From Actinopolyspora lacussalsi subsp. righensis (GTDB lineage Bacteria > Actinomycetota > Actinomycetes > Mycobacteriales > Pseudonocardiaceae): DNA of 64,000 nucleotides. Location of the stretch: assembly GCF_900116555.1 (NCBI RefSeq), contig NZ_FPAT01000002.1:124001-188000 (forward strand). The letters are read 5' to 3'. Position 1 is the stretch's first letter; each line of letters opens with the position of its first letter. Shown here one piece after another: positions 10,138 to 18,659 of this stretch. A program made the position numbers and the translations under genes. A model generated the notes under the pieces. That model saw only the letters and a program-made list of their open reading frames with translations, searched no databases and was not told the DNA's origin.

Positions 10138-11070
10138 TCAGTGCGCCCAGCGGCGCTCGGCGGTGAACGAGACGGTCATCCACTTCTCGTGCGGCATCGT
10201 CTCCAGGATGTCCGAGATCTGCTGTCGGATCCGGTCGAACTCGGTGACCTCGCGCGCCGTGGAGTGGGCCCCCACCACGAAGTCGATCTCCACGTCCAGC
10301 TGGTCACCGATCTTGGTGACCCGGGTGAAGACCTCGTCGAAGCGGTACTGCTCGACGATCCCGTTCACGGCCGTTTCGATGTCGCCGCTGAGCGCCGGAT
10401 CCACCGAGATCGAGAGCACCTCGCGCAGACTGCGGGTGAACAGCCGTACCGGCATTCGCAGGAACAGCACGGAGAACAGGATCACCATTCCCGGGTCGAC
10501 GTATCCGGCGATATCGGGGTGGCCCGCGCTCTCCAACCCGAGCGCCAGCAGGAACCCCAGCAGCACGCCCACGCTGAGCAGCGTGTCCATCAACCACTGC
10601 GCGGCCTCGGCCCGCACCAGCCCGTCCGAGTGGGACCGCAGGTAGCGGGTCATCAGCCCGGCGCCGACCGTGGCGACCAGCGCGTACAGCACGGACGGGA
10701 TCGTCTCCGGGTGCTTGCCGCCCGCCAGGATGTCGCCGATGGCACCGATCAGTGCGTAGCCGCACAGCGTCGCCAGCGAGACCGCCTTGAGGATCACGGT
10801 CAGCGGTTCCCAGGCGTGTCTTCCGAACGGGTACCGCTCGTCGGCGCCGCGTTCGATCGTGCGAACCGCCGCGACCGAGACCAGCGACAGCAGCACGCTC
10901 ACGAAGGAGTACAACCCGTCGAACACGATCATCGGGGAGCTGACGGCCAGGCCCCACAACAGCGCCAGCACGGCGAAGGCGGCCGCGCCGATCACCGAGA
11001 TCAGCAGGCTGCGGGTGGCCGTCGCGGAACGGGCTCCACCTGTGTCCGGCGTGTCCGACGTATCCGCCAT
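10138..11070 (-). CDS. Cation diffusion facilitator (CDF) family transporter
   Basis: A 310-residue membrane protein with about six hydrophobic helices followed by a hydrophilic C-terminal domain, the CDF layout. Helix 2 carries VFDGLYSFVSVLLS and helix 5 AQWLMDTLLSVG, the two places where CDF proteins hold their metal-site acidic residues. The cytoplasmic tail from about residue 215 (RLFTRSLREVLSISVDP onward) resembles the CDF dimerisation domain. CDF proteins export divalent metals (Zn, Fe, Mn, Co) by proton antiport; the metal cannot be named here. ATG 11070 (MADTSDTPDT) is preferred over the ATG 36 bases upstream. A short hairpin repeat follows the stop codon. Confidence 0.85.
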   Translation of the reverse strand: MADTSDTPDTGGARSATATRSLLISVIGAAAFAVLALLWGLAVSSPMIVFDGLYSFVSVLLSLVSVAAVRTIERGADERYPFGRHAWEPLTVILKAVSLATLCGYALIGAIGDILAGGKHPETIPSVLYALVATVGAGLMTRYLRSHSDGLVRAEAAQWLMDTLLSVGVLLGFLLALGLESAGHPDIAGYVDPGMVILFSVLFLRMPVRLFTRSLREVLSISVDPALSGDIETAVNGIVEQYRFDEVFTRVTKIGDQLDVEIDFVVGAHSTAREVTEFDRIRQQISDILETMPHEKWMTVSFTAERRWAH

Positions 11071-11168
11071 CATGGCAAGCATGACCCCGGCGTTACACCC
11101 GCGCATCCGCCGATCGTCGAACCGGCGACGCCGCGGAGCCCTGCCTCAACCGCGCCGCGGCTGGTGTA

Positions 11169-11203
11169 GTGGATACCGGGAACCGGGTTGTTCCGGTAGC
11201 CAC
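11169..11203 (-). terminator. Hairpin terminator after pssA
   Basis: Arms 11169-11179 and 11193-11203 pair with one mismatch (GTGGATACCGG against CCGGTAGCCAC). The hairpin begins 10 bases beyond the pssA stop codon in the direction of transcription. Confidence 0.7.
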
Positions 11204-11212
11204 GCGGCGTAC

Positions 11213-12145
11213 TCACTTGGAGCGGTGCCGCAGGCCCAGGTTGCGGTAGCTGCGGCGGTTCTCGCCGTCCCGGTCGCCGCCGCGACGCGGTAGCCGGACC
11301 CGTCGCGCCGCGCCCGCGACCCGGCGCCGCAGTGGCGGGCGTAGCCCGAGTCGACGTTGACTGCGCCGCATCGCCCGCCGCTCGCGGGGCGGAAACTCCC
11401 AGACCTCGGGGTGATTGGCGAGCCAGCGGTGCCGATAGGCGGCGTAGGGGACGTGTACCAGATATCCCACGAGCACCACGGTCAACGACAGCAGCGGGTA
11501 GGTCACGATCCCCGCCGCCAGTACCGCGACCACGACCAGCAGCGGGGCGATCAGCTTCGCCGGTACCTTGACCGTCTTCAGCGAGAGCGTCGGAACCCTG
11601 CTGACCGCGAGCGCGGCGATCGCGATCATCCAGACCATGACCACCGGCTGGCTCGACCACCAGCCTTGCCCGCCCACGGCCGCTGTGAGCACGATCGGCA
11701 GCAGCGCCAGCAGTCCCGCTGCCGGAGCCGGCACACCGACGAAGAACTCCTTGCTGAACGGTGGCTGGTCACCGTCGTCGAGCAGTGTGTTGAACCGAGC
11801 CAGTCGCAGGATCATGCACACCGCGAAGATCAGGGCCACCACCCAGCCCACGCGGTTGCCCGCCAGCTGCCAGGCGTAGAGCGTGAGTGCGGGGGCGACT
11901 CCGAAGGACATCGCGTCGGACAGCGAATCCAGCTCCGCGCCCATCCTCGAGGTGGCGTCGAGCAGCCGGGCGATCCGGCCGTCCAGCGCGTCGAGCAGCG
12001 CTGCCACCGCCACCGCGGCGATGGCCCCCTCCAGTTGCTGGTTGAGCGCGAACTGCACGGCGGACAGCCCGGCGCACATGGCCAGCACGGTGATCGCGTT
12101 CGGCAGGAACCGGACGCCGGGAGGGTTCGCACGTGCCTCGCTCAT
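11213..12145 (-). CDS. pssA: CDP-diacylglycerol--serine O-phosphatidyltransferase
   Basis: Makes phosphatidylserine from CDP-diacylglycerol and serine at the membrane. The complete CDP-alcohol phosphotransferase signature D-x2-DG-x2-AR-x8-G-x3-D-x3-D is visible (D52, D55-G56, A59-R60, G69, D73, D77). About eight hydrophobic helices follow, then an Arg-rich cytoplasmic tail of roughly 70 residues, which is longer and more basic than in compact family members. The ATG overlaps the psd stop codon by 4 bases, so the two phospholipid genes are translationally coupled: PssA makes the substrate of Psd. A terminator hairpin follows. Same order as Rv0436c-Rv0437c. Confidence 0.95.
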   Translation of the reverse strand: MSEARANPPGVRFLPNAITVLAMCAGLSAVQFALNQQLEGAIAAVAVAALLDALDGRIARLLDATSRMGAELDSLSDAMSFGVAPALTLYAWQLAGNRVGWVVALIFAVCMILRLARFNTLLDDGDQPPFSKEFFVGVPAPAAGLLALLPIVLTAAVGGQGWWSSQPVVMVWMIAIAALAVSRVPTLSLKTVKVPAKLIAPLLVVVAVLAAGIVTYPLLSLTVVLVGYLVHVPYAAYRHRWLANHPEVWEFPPRERRAMRRSQRRLGLRPPLRRRVAGAARRVRLPRRGGDRDGENRRSYRNLGLRHRSK

Positions 12146-12873
12146 GCCCGCACACCGTCCCGCTCGGTGGTGAGTTCGGCGAGTACGGTCTCACCGCCGA
12201 CCGCCCGTTGGCCCGGTTCGACGAGAACCCGGCTGTTCGGCGGCAGGTACAGATCCACCCGGGAGCCGAACCGGATGAGGCCGTACGTGCTGCCCGCGGT
12301 GACCGTGCTGCCCTCGCTCACCGAGCACACGATCCGCCGGGCCACCAGCCCGGCTATCTGCACCACGGCCAGTTCCGCCCCGCCGGTTGTGCGCAGCAGC
12401 ATCGAGTTGCGTTCGTTGTCCTCGCTGGCCTTGTCCATGTCGGCGGAGAGGAACGCACCGGGCCGGTAGGCCAGCCCGGTGATCTCGCCGTCGGCCGGGG
12501 CGCGCTGGACGTGCACGTCGAACACCGTCAGGAAAGTGCTCACCCGTAGCATCTCCCGGTCGGGCAGCTCCAGCTCCGCCGGGGGAGTCGCCTTCGTGAT
12601 TTCCGCGATCGTGCCGTCGGCCGGAGCGACCGCGATGTCCGACCTGGCGGGGGTGACCCTGCGGGGTTCCCGGAAGAACCAGGCACACCAGGCGGTGAGC
12701 AGCGCGGCCGGGGCTCCGGCGGGGCGCCAGAGCCGGCGCAGCAGCAGGGTGGCGAGTGCGCCGCCCAGCACGAACGGTCTTCCCGCCGGGTGCATCGGTG
12801 GGATGGTGTCGCGGGCCAGTCGTGCCAGCTTGTGTAACGGGCCGTTGTTCGGCGCGGAATCCGCGTTGTTCAT
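12142..12873 (-). CDS. psd: Phosphatidylserine decarboxylase (compact type)
   Basis: Converts phosphatidylserine to phosphatidylethanolamine. This 243-residue protein is of the short class common in actinobacteria. The self-cleavage site is the FGS segment in GLIRFGSRVDLYLP: cleavage between G203 and S204 would yield the pyruvoyl group. Other conserved parts are AWFFREPRRVTP, APADGTI near 83-89, and FDVHVQRAPADGEI near 118-131 with a probable catalytic His. The N-terminus holds a hydrophobic segment for membrane attachment. The gene overlaps pssA by 4 bases and is the first gene of the pair. Confidence 0.95.
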   Translation of the reverse strand: MNNADSAPNNGPLHKLARLARDTIPPMHPAGRPFVLGGALATLLLRRLWRPAGAPAALLTAWCAWFFREPRRVTPARSDIAVAPADGTIAEITKATPPAELELPDREMLRVSTFLTVFDVHVQRAPADGEITGLAYRPGAFLSADMDKASEDNERNSMLLRTTGGAELAVVQIAGLVARRIVCSVSEGSTVTAGSTYGLIRFGSRVDLYLPPNSRVLVEPGQRAVGGETVLAELTTERDGVRA

Positions 12874-13432
12874 CGAGGTGGCTCGCCCCTGCGTCGACGG
12901 ATAGGGCTGCGACGTGTCGGTTGCGTCGCCGCCGTTACAGCATCGCTGATATCCGGTCGCCGGTTGTGCACAGGGGGTGGGGTAGGTCGCTTACCTGCTG
13001 TCTCGTGGTGTGTGCGCGGTCACGTCCCTGCCGCGATCCGTCCCGGGTCGGTATCTCGGAACACGCCGACCCGATCGTGACCGATGCGCGGTACGGAAAA
13101 CGGGCTCGGACGAAAGTACGCTCCGGGGCGACATCAGCGCCCCCGATGCGCCGATGTCGTCCCGGAGTCACGACCGCTCGGGGTCTCCCCGCTGACTCCG
13201 AACGGTCCCCCCGGTGGATCCGTGTGCCCCCCGACGGCACACGCACCCGAAGTCGTCATCTCCAGGAGGTGGAAACCGTGCCGGAAAGCTCCGACACGTC
13301 TTTGGATGCAATCCATCGACTGGTTGTGATGCTGATACCAGTGTAATAGAACTCATAGGGAACTGCGTAGCCGCGAACGGAGGACTTTCGTCACAGATTT
13401 AATGACTTTGCGTGTATCGTGCCGCTATTGCC
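12874..13432. other. 559-bp intergenic region
   Basis: Upstream of psd and downstream of the M48-like gene. The left two thirds are GC-rich without a supported ORF. The right part (about 13290-13440) is clearly more AT-rich than its neighbours and holds a short ORF with a strong ribosome binding site, listed separately. No repeat copy was found here. Confidence 0.6.
13278..13346 (+). CDS. Possible 22-residue peptide with strong RBS
   Basis: AGGAGG at 13264-13269 is followed after 8 bases by GTG and a 22-codon frame reading M-PESSDTSLDAIHRLVVMLIPV before TAA. The C-terminal half is hydrophobic with one His-Arg. The frame also reads open upstream, but without a start supported by a binding site. 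It lies in an AT-richer island opposite the end of the M48-like gene. Nothing in the sequence tells its function. It could be a chance frame, a leader peptide or a small membrane-active peptide. Confidence 0.25.
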   Translation: MPESSDTSLDAIHRLVVMLIPV

Positions 13433-15418
13433 TCACTCGAATTGATGATTATTTTCGGCCGTCGCCATGCGCGCTCCCATGAGTTCCCCCAACCCCGAGT
13501 AAGGGGCTCCGCGCGCTCCCGAATCCGGGATACTGCGAATTCGGATTCTGGTCATCCCCTCGTCGTCCGGTGACTCCGATTCACCGGAGTCCGTGGCGCG
13601 CGACGAAACCTCCGAAACCGCGTACTCGTCCAGGTAGAGGTCCAGCGTCAGTTCCCAGTCCGCACCGTCCTCGTGGAGCTCGGCCGTGGCCACGTCCCGG
13701 CTGTCCAACCACTGCGCGCCCTCCAGCTCGCGCAGCCGGTGCGCCGGGGTGGCCGCCAGCCGGTCCAACCGTTCGTGCTCGGAGCGGCGTACCGGAGTCA
13801 GCGCTCCGGCGAGCAACCGGTACATCCAACGGGTCCGATCGGGCAGCAGCAGCAATCCGCGATCGGTGACCAGCAGGTCGTAGGACTCCCCGGCGTAGCG
13901 AACCGGGCTCACGATCCCCGAGAGCTTCGGTTCGGGCTCCTCGGCCGCGGGCTGCGCGTGGTCCAGCGGCACCCCGAGATGCACCAGGTGGCGGTGCAAC
14001 CCGGGTACGAGCCGTGGATCGAGCACGGCGGGTCGTACCAGCTTGTCGGGATCCAGTGCACGGCCGTCGGTGAGCTGGACAGTGGAGGGGCCGCCCCAGT
14101 CCAGCTGGTGATGAGCACGTTCGGACCTGACCAGCGCGTCCACCACCGCGGCACCGAGCAGCTCGGTCATGGTGTCCACGACGGCTTCGTCCACCAGTTC
14201 CGGGGCGAGCCCGGGGTTGAGCGCGGGGTTGATCAGATCCGCCGTCTCCCCTCGGTGAATGGCGGTGAGCACCCCCACCAGGGTCGGCTCCGTCGACACC
14301 CCGCTCTGCTCGACGGCCGAGCTCAGCTCCCCCGCCTTGACCGCGACGTCGTGCATACCGGCCAGCCTGGCCAGTTCGGGCCAGGGAGTACGTTCTCCGA
14401 GGTCGCCCACCAGCAGTCGGTCCTCGATCGCCGGAACATCACGGCGGGGTTCACGTATCAGTGCGAGCGCGGGACGATCGTCGGTCTCGTCGGGCTCGTG
14501 ACCGGCCCGTTTCAACACGTCGAGCCGTTGCGCGACCGTGGGGCTCGCCGCATCCGCGGATTTCTCGGCGGCGATGCTCTCCTTGGCCCGTTCGGCGAGT
14601 CCGTGCTTGCGTTCCGGGTGTTCCAGGAACGCCCGGAAACCGGGCAGTATCTCCGGTGTCCGCCCCACCCGGGTGGCCATGCTCAGGTACTCGGCGCTGT
14701 AGTCCTCCCAACCGAGTTCCAGGCCCACCCGCTTGCGTAGCGCCGCCATCGTGGTGCGCTTGCCCGCCAGACTTACGGCCACGGCATCCCCGCGCATCAC
14801 TCGTCCACGGGCCAGTGGTGCCGTGATCCGCCTGCAGAGCACTACGTATCCGCTGAACAGCCACTTGGTGGGACCACCCACCATGTCGCGTTCCGCCTCG
14901 ATCACGGCGTTGCGGATCCGGACGGCCAGTGCGTCCAACCCACCGCCCTCCCCCTTGCCGATCTCGTCGGCCAGCACCGCGGACAGTTCGGTCACGGTGA
15001 GACCCGCCAACAACGGCAGGCCGAGCTCCAGGTGCGACTCGCTGCGCAGCAAGCCCAACAACCGGGTCCGTTCCCGCATCCGCAGCGTCGGTTCGCACGT
15101 CACGCGCAGTTCGTCCGGGCTGTCCGCCTCGGCGGTCTCGGCGACCTTCCGCAGTCTGCGCCACAGCTGTGGCTGTGCGTCACCGTCCACCACCACACCG
15201 AGCGGGGGGCGGTGTCCCGCACGCAGTACGCCCCGGAGAACCATCGCTACCGAGGCCCCGACCAGCAGAGCCGCGAATCCGGCCTGCAACCCGTCGCCGA
15301 GGTCGTGACGAATCGTGTAGGCCGTGATACTCACCAGGCCGAGGACCAGTGCTGCCGGTACGACCAAGAATCCGATGTGCAGCGCCACCGCCAGGGCAGC
15401 GCGCCATGGGCCACGCAC
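13433..15418 (-). CDS. M48-like membrane protein with degenerate zinc motif
   Basis: A 661-residue protein with two N-terminal hydrophobic helices (about 8-35 and 44-66), then a region like the M48 (HtpX/Ste24-type) peptidase core. The position where M48 enzymes read A-V-L-A-H-E-x-G-H reads A-V-L-A-D-E-I-G-K (residues 147-155), so both zinc-binding His are lost (D151, K155) while the Glu is kept. It is therefore a predicted pseudo-peptidase. The remaining 500 residues contain a hydrophilic, mostly alpha-helical domain without a family I recognise, including helical repeats rich in leucine and arginine. The start at ATG 15418 is followed by a normal membrane-entry segment. It is a single gene flanked by repeats. 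Confidence 0.6.
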   Translation of the reverse strand: MRGPWRAALAVALHIGFLVVPAALVLGLVSITAYTIRHDLGDGLQAGFAALLVGASVAMVLRGVLRAGHRPPLGVVVDGDAQPQLWRRLRKVAETAEADSPDELRVTCEPTLRMRERTRLLGLLRSESHLELGLPLLAGLTVTELSAVLADEIGKGEGGGLDALAVRIRNAVIEAERDMVGGPTKWLFSGYVVLCRRITAPLARGRVMRGDAVAVSLAGKRTTMAALRKRVGLELGWEDYSAEYLSMATRVGRTPEILPGFRAFLEHPERKHGLAERAKESIAAEKSADAASPTVAQRLDVLKRAGHEPDETDDRPALALIREPRRDVPAIEDRLLVGDLGERTPWPELARLAGMHDVAVKAGELSSAVEQSGVSTEPTLVGVLTAIHRGETADLINPALNPGLAPELVDEAVVDTMTELLGAAVVDALVRSERAHHQLDWGGPSTVQLTDGRALDPDKLVRPAVLDPRLVPGLHRHLVHLGVPLDHAQPAAEEPEPKLSGIVSPVRYAGESYDLLVTDRGLLLLPDRTRWMYRLLAGALTPVRRSEHERLDRLAATPAHRLRELEGAQWLDSRDVATAELHEDGADWELTLDLYLDEYAVSEVSSRATDSGESESPDDEGMTRIRIRSIPDSGARGAPYSGLGELMGARMATAENNHQFE

Positions 15419-15626
15419 AGTGACAACTCCCGACTGATATTGGTCCGCGAATGCCCGGTCAGGCTAGTCACCTGATATGCCTCGGCGGTAGGGAGCCCGA
15501 TGCACCGCCGGATCGTTCCAGTTCACAGGGGTTTCCCCTTGTTTTCGGTCCGACACCACCACTACGCGTCGTGCCCGTGACCGGGTCGGCCCGGTTTGCG
15601 TGGCGGTGCGGGTGGCGGAACCTCTG

Positions 15627-15705
15627 GCACGGCTCTCGCTGCGGGTCCGGCGACATCGGGTAGCGACCTACACAACGTCTCCGGCGTCCTCGCGAGAGCC
15701 GCACC
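15627..15705 (+). repeat. Structured GTAGCGACCTAC element, copy B
   Basis: Arms CGGCTCTCGC (15630-15639) and GCGAGAGCCG (15692-15701) pair perfectly. The apex is GGTAGCGACCTAC. It is preceded by GTGGCGGAACCTCT and followed by a segment nearly identical to that after the copy at 18.7 kb (ACCGGAGAACCCGCGGCGGC), then by a short hairpin repeat. Confidence 0.85.
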
Positions 15706-15770
15706 GGAGAACCCGCGGCGGCGCCGACTGCGAGGGTGGTCGGAGTGCGGCCTGCGCCGAAGCGGCCCGG

Positions 15771-15788
15771 CGATTTCGCGAGAAATCG
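15771..15788. repeat. Short hairpin repeat, copy 3
   Basis: CGATTTCGCGAGAAATCG. Both this copy and copy 4 lie at the end of a longer block that starts with a structured element, so the two families appear to travel as one composite unit of about 180-200 bp. Confidence 0.85.
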
Positions 15789-15795
15789 ATACCGA

Positions 15796-15829
15796 CAACA
15801 CCTCCACCAAAGTCATTCCAGAGGTGTTG
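15796..15829. repeat. Isolated 9-bp inverted repeat in AT-richer insert
   Basis: CAACACCTC (15796-15804) and GAGGTGTTG (15821-15829) pair perfectly around a 16-base loop. The surrounding 60 bp are richer in A and T than the flanks and lie between a whole short hairpin and a half copy (CGCGAAATCGCCGCG near 15851). This could be an operator or a small insertion. Confidence 0.5.
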
Positions 15830-15915
15830 CACCGCCCCTTTGAAACCAAGCGCGAAATCGCCGCGCCGCCCGTCGAGACGCGACCATGAGAAGCGCAGCG
15901 CGGGTGTCCCCGGTG

Positions 15916-16004
15916 CGTGAGTCGGATGCATTGCGAGGCCGGGCCGCTCGCCGCGTAGGTCGCTACTCAAGAGCCGGCCCAACGCGGCAAGGCGCCGACT
16001 CACG
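15916..16004 (-). repeat. Structured GTAGCGACCTAC element, inverted copy of A
   Basis: Arms CGTGAGTCGG (15916-15925) and CCGACTCACG (15995-16004). The sequence is close to the reverse complement of copy A at 9921-10008, with a few changes in the inner arms. The pair faces each other across a 5.9-kb segment with the CDF, pssA, psd and M48-like genes. It lies 35 bp after the moeA stop codon and could also end that transcript. Confidence 0.85.
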
Positions 16005-16039
16005 TGCCGGCTACCCAACCACGTACGCGAGCGCTGCCG

Positions 16040-17299
16040 TCAGTTCTCACTCAGTAGCCAGATGTCGACGGTACTTCCGGCCGCCACTTCGGTGCTCTCC
16101 TCCGGCAACTCCAGCAGGCAGTCGGCCGCGGCCATCCCGGACAGCAGGTGGGAGCCCGCCCCGCCACTCGTCGTCACGGCGTCGGCTTCCGGATCGAAGC
16201 TTCCCCTGCGGTACTGCCGTTTCCCGCTCGGTGAGCGCAGCGTCTCGGTGAGTGTCACCCGGCGATGCGGACGCCGCGTCTCGCGGTGCCCGCCGGCGCG
16301 GCGCAGCGCGGGACGGACGAACACCTCGAAGGACACGATCGAACTGACCGGATTCCCCGGCAGCGTGACCACCGGTACGCGGTACCCGGCCGCCTCGTAG
16401 TGTCCCGAGCCCTGCGGCATTCCCGGCTGAATGGCTACCTTGTCGAACCGCACTCCGGAACCCGCCAGCGCGTCCTTGACCACCTCGTATGCTCCGGCAC
16501 TCACCCCGCCGGAGGTCAGGATCAGATCGGTCTCGGCCAAGTGGGGGGCCAGCGCGGCGTGCAGCTCCGAAACCTCGTCGGGAACGAACCGCAGCAGTCT
16601 CGCCTCGCCGCCGCACTGGCGTACCGCTGCGGCGAGCATGGTTCCGTTCGACTCGTAGATCTGGCCCGGCAGCAACTCCGTGCCCGGCTCGACCAGTTCG
16701 GAACCGGTGGAAAGCACCAGCACCCTCGGGGGGCGGCGAATCGGCAGCTCGGCGTTGCCCACGGCCGCGGCCAGCCCCAGCTGGGCCGCTCCCAGCGTCT
16801 GTCCCCGTTCGAGGACGACCTGGCCCACGGTTACGTCTTCGCCCGCGCGACGGAGGTTGCTTCCCTCGGGCACCGCGCGGTGTACGGTGACGCGTTCCGT
16901 GCCGCCGTCGGTGAGTTCCACCGGTACAGCGGCTTCCGCGCCGGGGGGAAGCCGCGCTCCGGTCATGATCCGGTGTGCGGTGCCCGGTTCCAGCGGCGGA
17001 ATTTCCACCCGTCCGGCAGGGATGTCCGCGGTCACCGGCAGCGTCACGGGGTGCCGCGAATCCGCCCCGGCCACGTCCGCGGCGCGTACGGCGTAGCCGT
17101 CCATCGCCGAGTTGTCGAACGGCGGCAGCGGGATCGGTGCCGTCACGTCCTCGGCGAGCGCCAGCCCCAGGCACTCGTCGAGGGGACAGTGTCGCTCCCG
17201 GGTGGCGGCGAGCAGGTTCGAGATCCGCTCGCGGTACTCGTCCACCGGCAGCAGGGTTGAAGTGTCAGTCGTGTGGCCCACGCCCCGATCATCGGACAT
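16040..17299 (-). CDS. moeA: Molybdopterin molybdotransferase MoeA
   Basis: MoeA inserts molybdate into adenylated molybdopterin to finish the molybdenum cofactor. The 419-residue product shows the domain order expected: an N-terminal domain with PLPPFDNSAMDGYAV, a beta-rich domain with HRIMTGARLPPGA, the MoaB/Mog-like domain with LVLSTGSELVEPG, GQIYESNG and LTSGGVSAGAYE, then GNPVSS and a C-terminal domain. The start at ATG 17299 gives a normal length. It is a single gene here, placed as mycobacterial moeA2 is, between psd and groEL2. A likely user of the cofactor is the CoxL-type hydroxylase encoded at 38.6-41.0 kb. Confidence 0.95.
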   Translation of the reverse strand: MSDDRGVGHTTDTSTLLPVDEYRERISNLLAATRERHCPLDECLGLALAEDVTAPIPLPPFDNSAMDGYAVRAADVAGADSRHPVTLPVTADIPAGRVEIPPLEPGTAHRIMTGARLPPGAEAAVPVELTDGGTERVTVHRAVPEGSNLRRAGEDVTVGQVVLERGQTLGAAQLGLAAAVGNAELPIRRPPRVLVLSTGSELVEPGTELLPGQIYESNGTMLAAAVRQCGGEARLLRFVPDEVSELHAALAPHLAETDLILTSGGVSAGAYEVVKDALAGSGVRFDKVAIQPGMPQGSGHYEAAGYRVPVVTLPGNPVSSIVSFEVFVRPALRRAGGHRETRRPHRRVTLTETLRSPSGKRQYRRGSFDPEADAVTTSGGAGSHLLSGMAAADCLLELPEESTEVAAGSTVDIWLLSEN

Positions 17300-17487
17300 C
17301 GCACGCCCGATGTCGCCCCCGGCTCGTCGTCACCGGCACGCCGAGGTCGGTTTCGACCGGGGTTTCCGGTCGACCGTTGCAGAGGTGTGCTCGTCGTGGC
17401 GTCCGTCCGGGGGAGCGGTGCGCATGGCAGACTTCGGCGGGGTGATCGTGCTCGGCGAAGTGTCGTGCCGCGGCTGGGGAGGTGATC

Positions 17488-18144
17488 GTGCAGGTTCGTT
17501 CCCGTCATCAGCCCTCGTTCGGCGTGGCCCGTCTCGTGCTCGGCGCGGGAGAAGTGGCGCGTGCCGGATGCGAGGCGATGGCCACCAGCTACGGGGTGAC
17601 GAGTACCCGTGCCGCGCGCCGAGGGGGTTTCAGGGCGCTGGTGGGTGACTCGATCCCCGAGTCCGCCTACTCGGCCGGGCCGCAGGGTGGGTGGGTCGAT
17701 GTGGCACCCAGCTTTCCCGGCGACGTGCACACCATAGAGCTGGACGGCAACAACGACTGGTGCATCGCGCGGGAATCCTGGTTGGCAGCGGCGGGAACGG
17801 TGCGACTGGACACCCGATGGCAGGGTTTCCAACCCCTGTTCGGCGGACGTCCCGGGTTTCTCGCGCACGCCACCGGACAGGGACAGCTGGTGTTGGCCTG
17901 CTGCGGTGCGCTGGACGTGCACGACCTGCGGGCCGGTGAGTTCGTGACGATCGACACCGGACATCTGGTGGCCTATGTGGACACCGTGCAGTCCCGCCTG
18001 CGGCAATTCGAACCCGGCCGCGCACAATCCCTGCGGACCGGGGCGGGGCTGGTTTTCGATTTCGCCGGTCCGGGGCGGGTGGTGACCCAGACCCGCAATC
18101 CGCGCAGATTGTCCTCCTGGCTGCACTCGGTGAGCGGGCACTGA
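17488..18144 (+). CDS. AIM24-family protein
   Basis: A 218-residue cytosolic protein of the AIM24 (TIGR00266-like) beta-helix family. It begins MQVRSRHQPSFGVARLVLGAGE and carries the typical alternating hydrophobic strands with GEFVTIDTGHLVAY and SLRTGAGLVFDFAGPGRVVTQTR near the C-terminus. The GTG at 17488 was chosen because GGGGAGG ends five bases upstream and because it gives the usual family N-terminus; a GTG at 17482 is also in frame. The molecular role of bacterial AIM24 proteins is unknown. It is divergent from moeA and stands alone. Confidence 0.85.
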   Translation: MQVRSRHQPSFGVARLVLGAGEVARAGCEAMATSYGVTSTRAARRGGFRALVGDSIPESAYSAGPQGGWVDVAPSFPGDVHTIELDGNNDWCIARESWLAAAGTVRLDTRWQGFQPLFGGRPGFLAHATGQGQLVLACCGALDVHDLRAGEFVTIDTGHLVAYVDTVQSRLRQFEPGRAQSLRTGAGLVFDFAGPGRVVTQTRNPRRLSSWLHSVSGH

Positions 18145-18403
18145 TTCCGGAAACACGTTCGTGGTCGATCTTTCAGGGGAAGTCACGGTGGTGCGTGGTC
18201 CCGCACCGGCGAACTCCTCGGATTCCCGCCGGGAATTCCCGTGTCGAACGCCGTGATCCGGTGGTTCCCGACGGGACGTTCCTCGGGAGAGATCACCTGA
18301 ATCGGTCCGATCGAGATCGCGACTTCCACCGCTTCATGCGGTAGCGTAGCGCTTGCTACATCGGCGCCCCAGGCGTCGCGCATCATATTTCAAGGAGGAC
18401 ACC

Positions 18404-18607
18404 GTGGCGGTCGGCACGGTCAAGTGGTTCAACTCCGAAAAAGGCTACGGATTCATCGCCACCGACAACGGGTCGGATGTCTTCGTGCATTACACGGCGA
18501 TCGAGATGGACGGATTCCGCACCCTCGACGAGGGGGATCGCGTCGAGTACGAGGTGAAGCCCGGACGGGACGGGCGGAGTCAGGCGGACGGTGTCCACAA
18601 GATCTAA
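18404..18607 (+). CDS. Cold-shock domain protein (CspA family), copy 1
   Basis: A 67-residue single cold-shock domain with RNP1-like [12 protein letters not shown] and RNP2-like VFVHYTAI, which bind single-stranded RNA or DNA. The start is GTG at 18404 after AAGGAGG; frames opening further upstream are not supported. The product would act as an RNA chaperone. It differs from the copy at 28.1 kb in its middle part (DNGSDV against DEGGPDI) and C-terminus. A GTAGC/GCTAC inverted repeat lies some 50-60 bp upstream. The structured repeat elements follow the stop codon. Confidence 0.95.
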   Translation: MAVGTVKWFNSEKGYGFIATDNGSDVFVHYTAIEMDGFRTLDEGDRVEYEVKPGRDGRSQADGVHKI

Positions 18608-18659
18608 CCGGACTGTGTGGTCTCTTCTGTCGTAAGTGGTTCTGTGGCGGAACCTCCCG

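Larger units (their letters stand above)
15419..16039. other. 621-bp intergenic region dense in repeats
   Basis: Between the M48-like gene start and the moeA stop. It holds structured element copy B (15627-15705), short hairpin copy 3 (15771-15788), a separate 9-bp inverted repeat (15796-15829), a half palindrome near 15851-15866 and the inverted structured element (15916-16004). No gene is supported. Confidence 0.8.
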
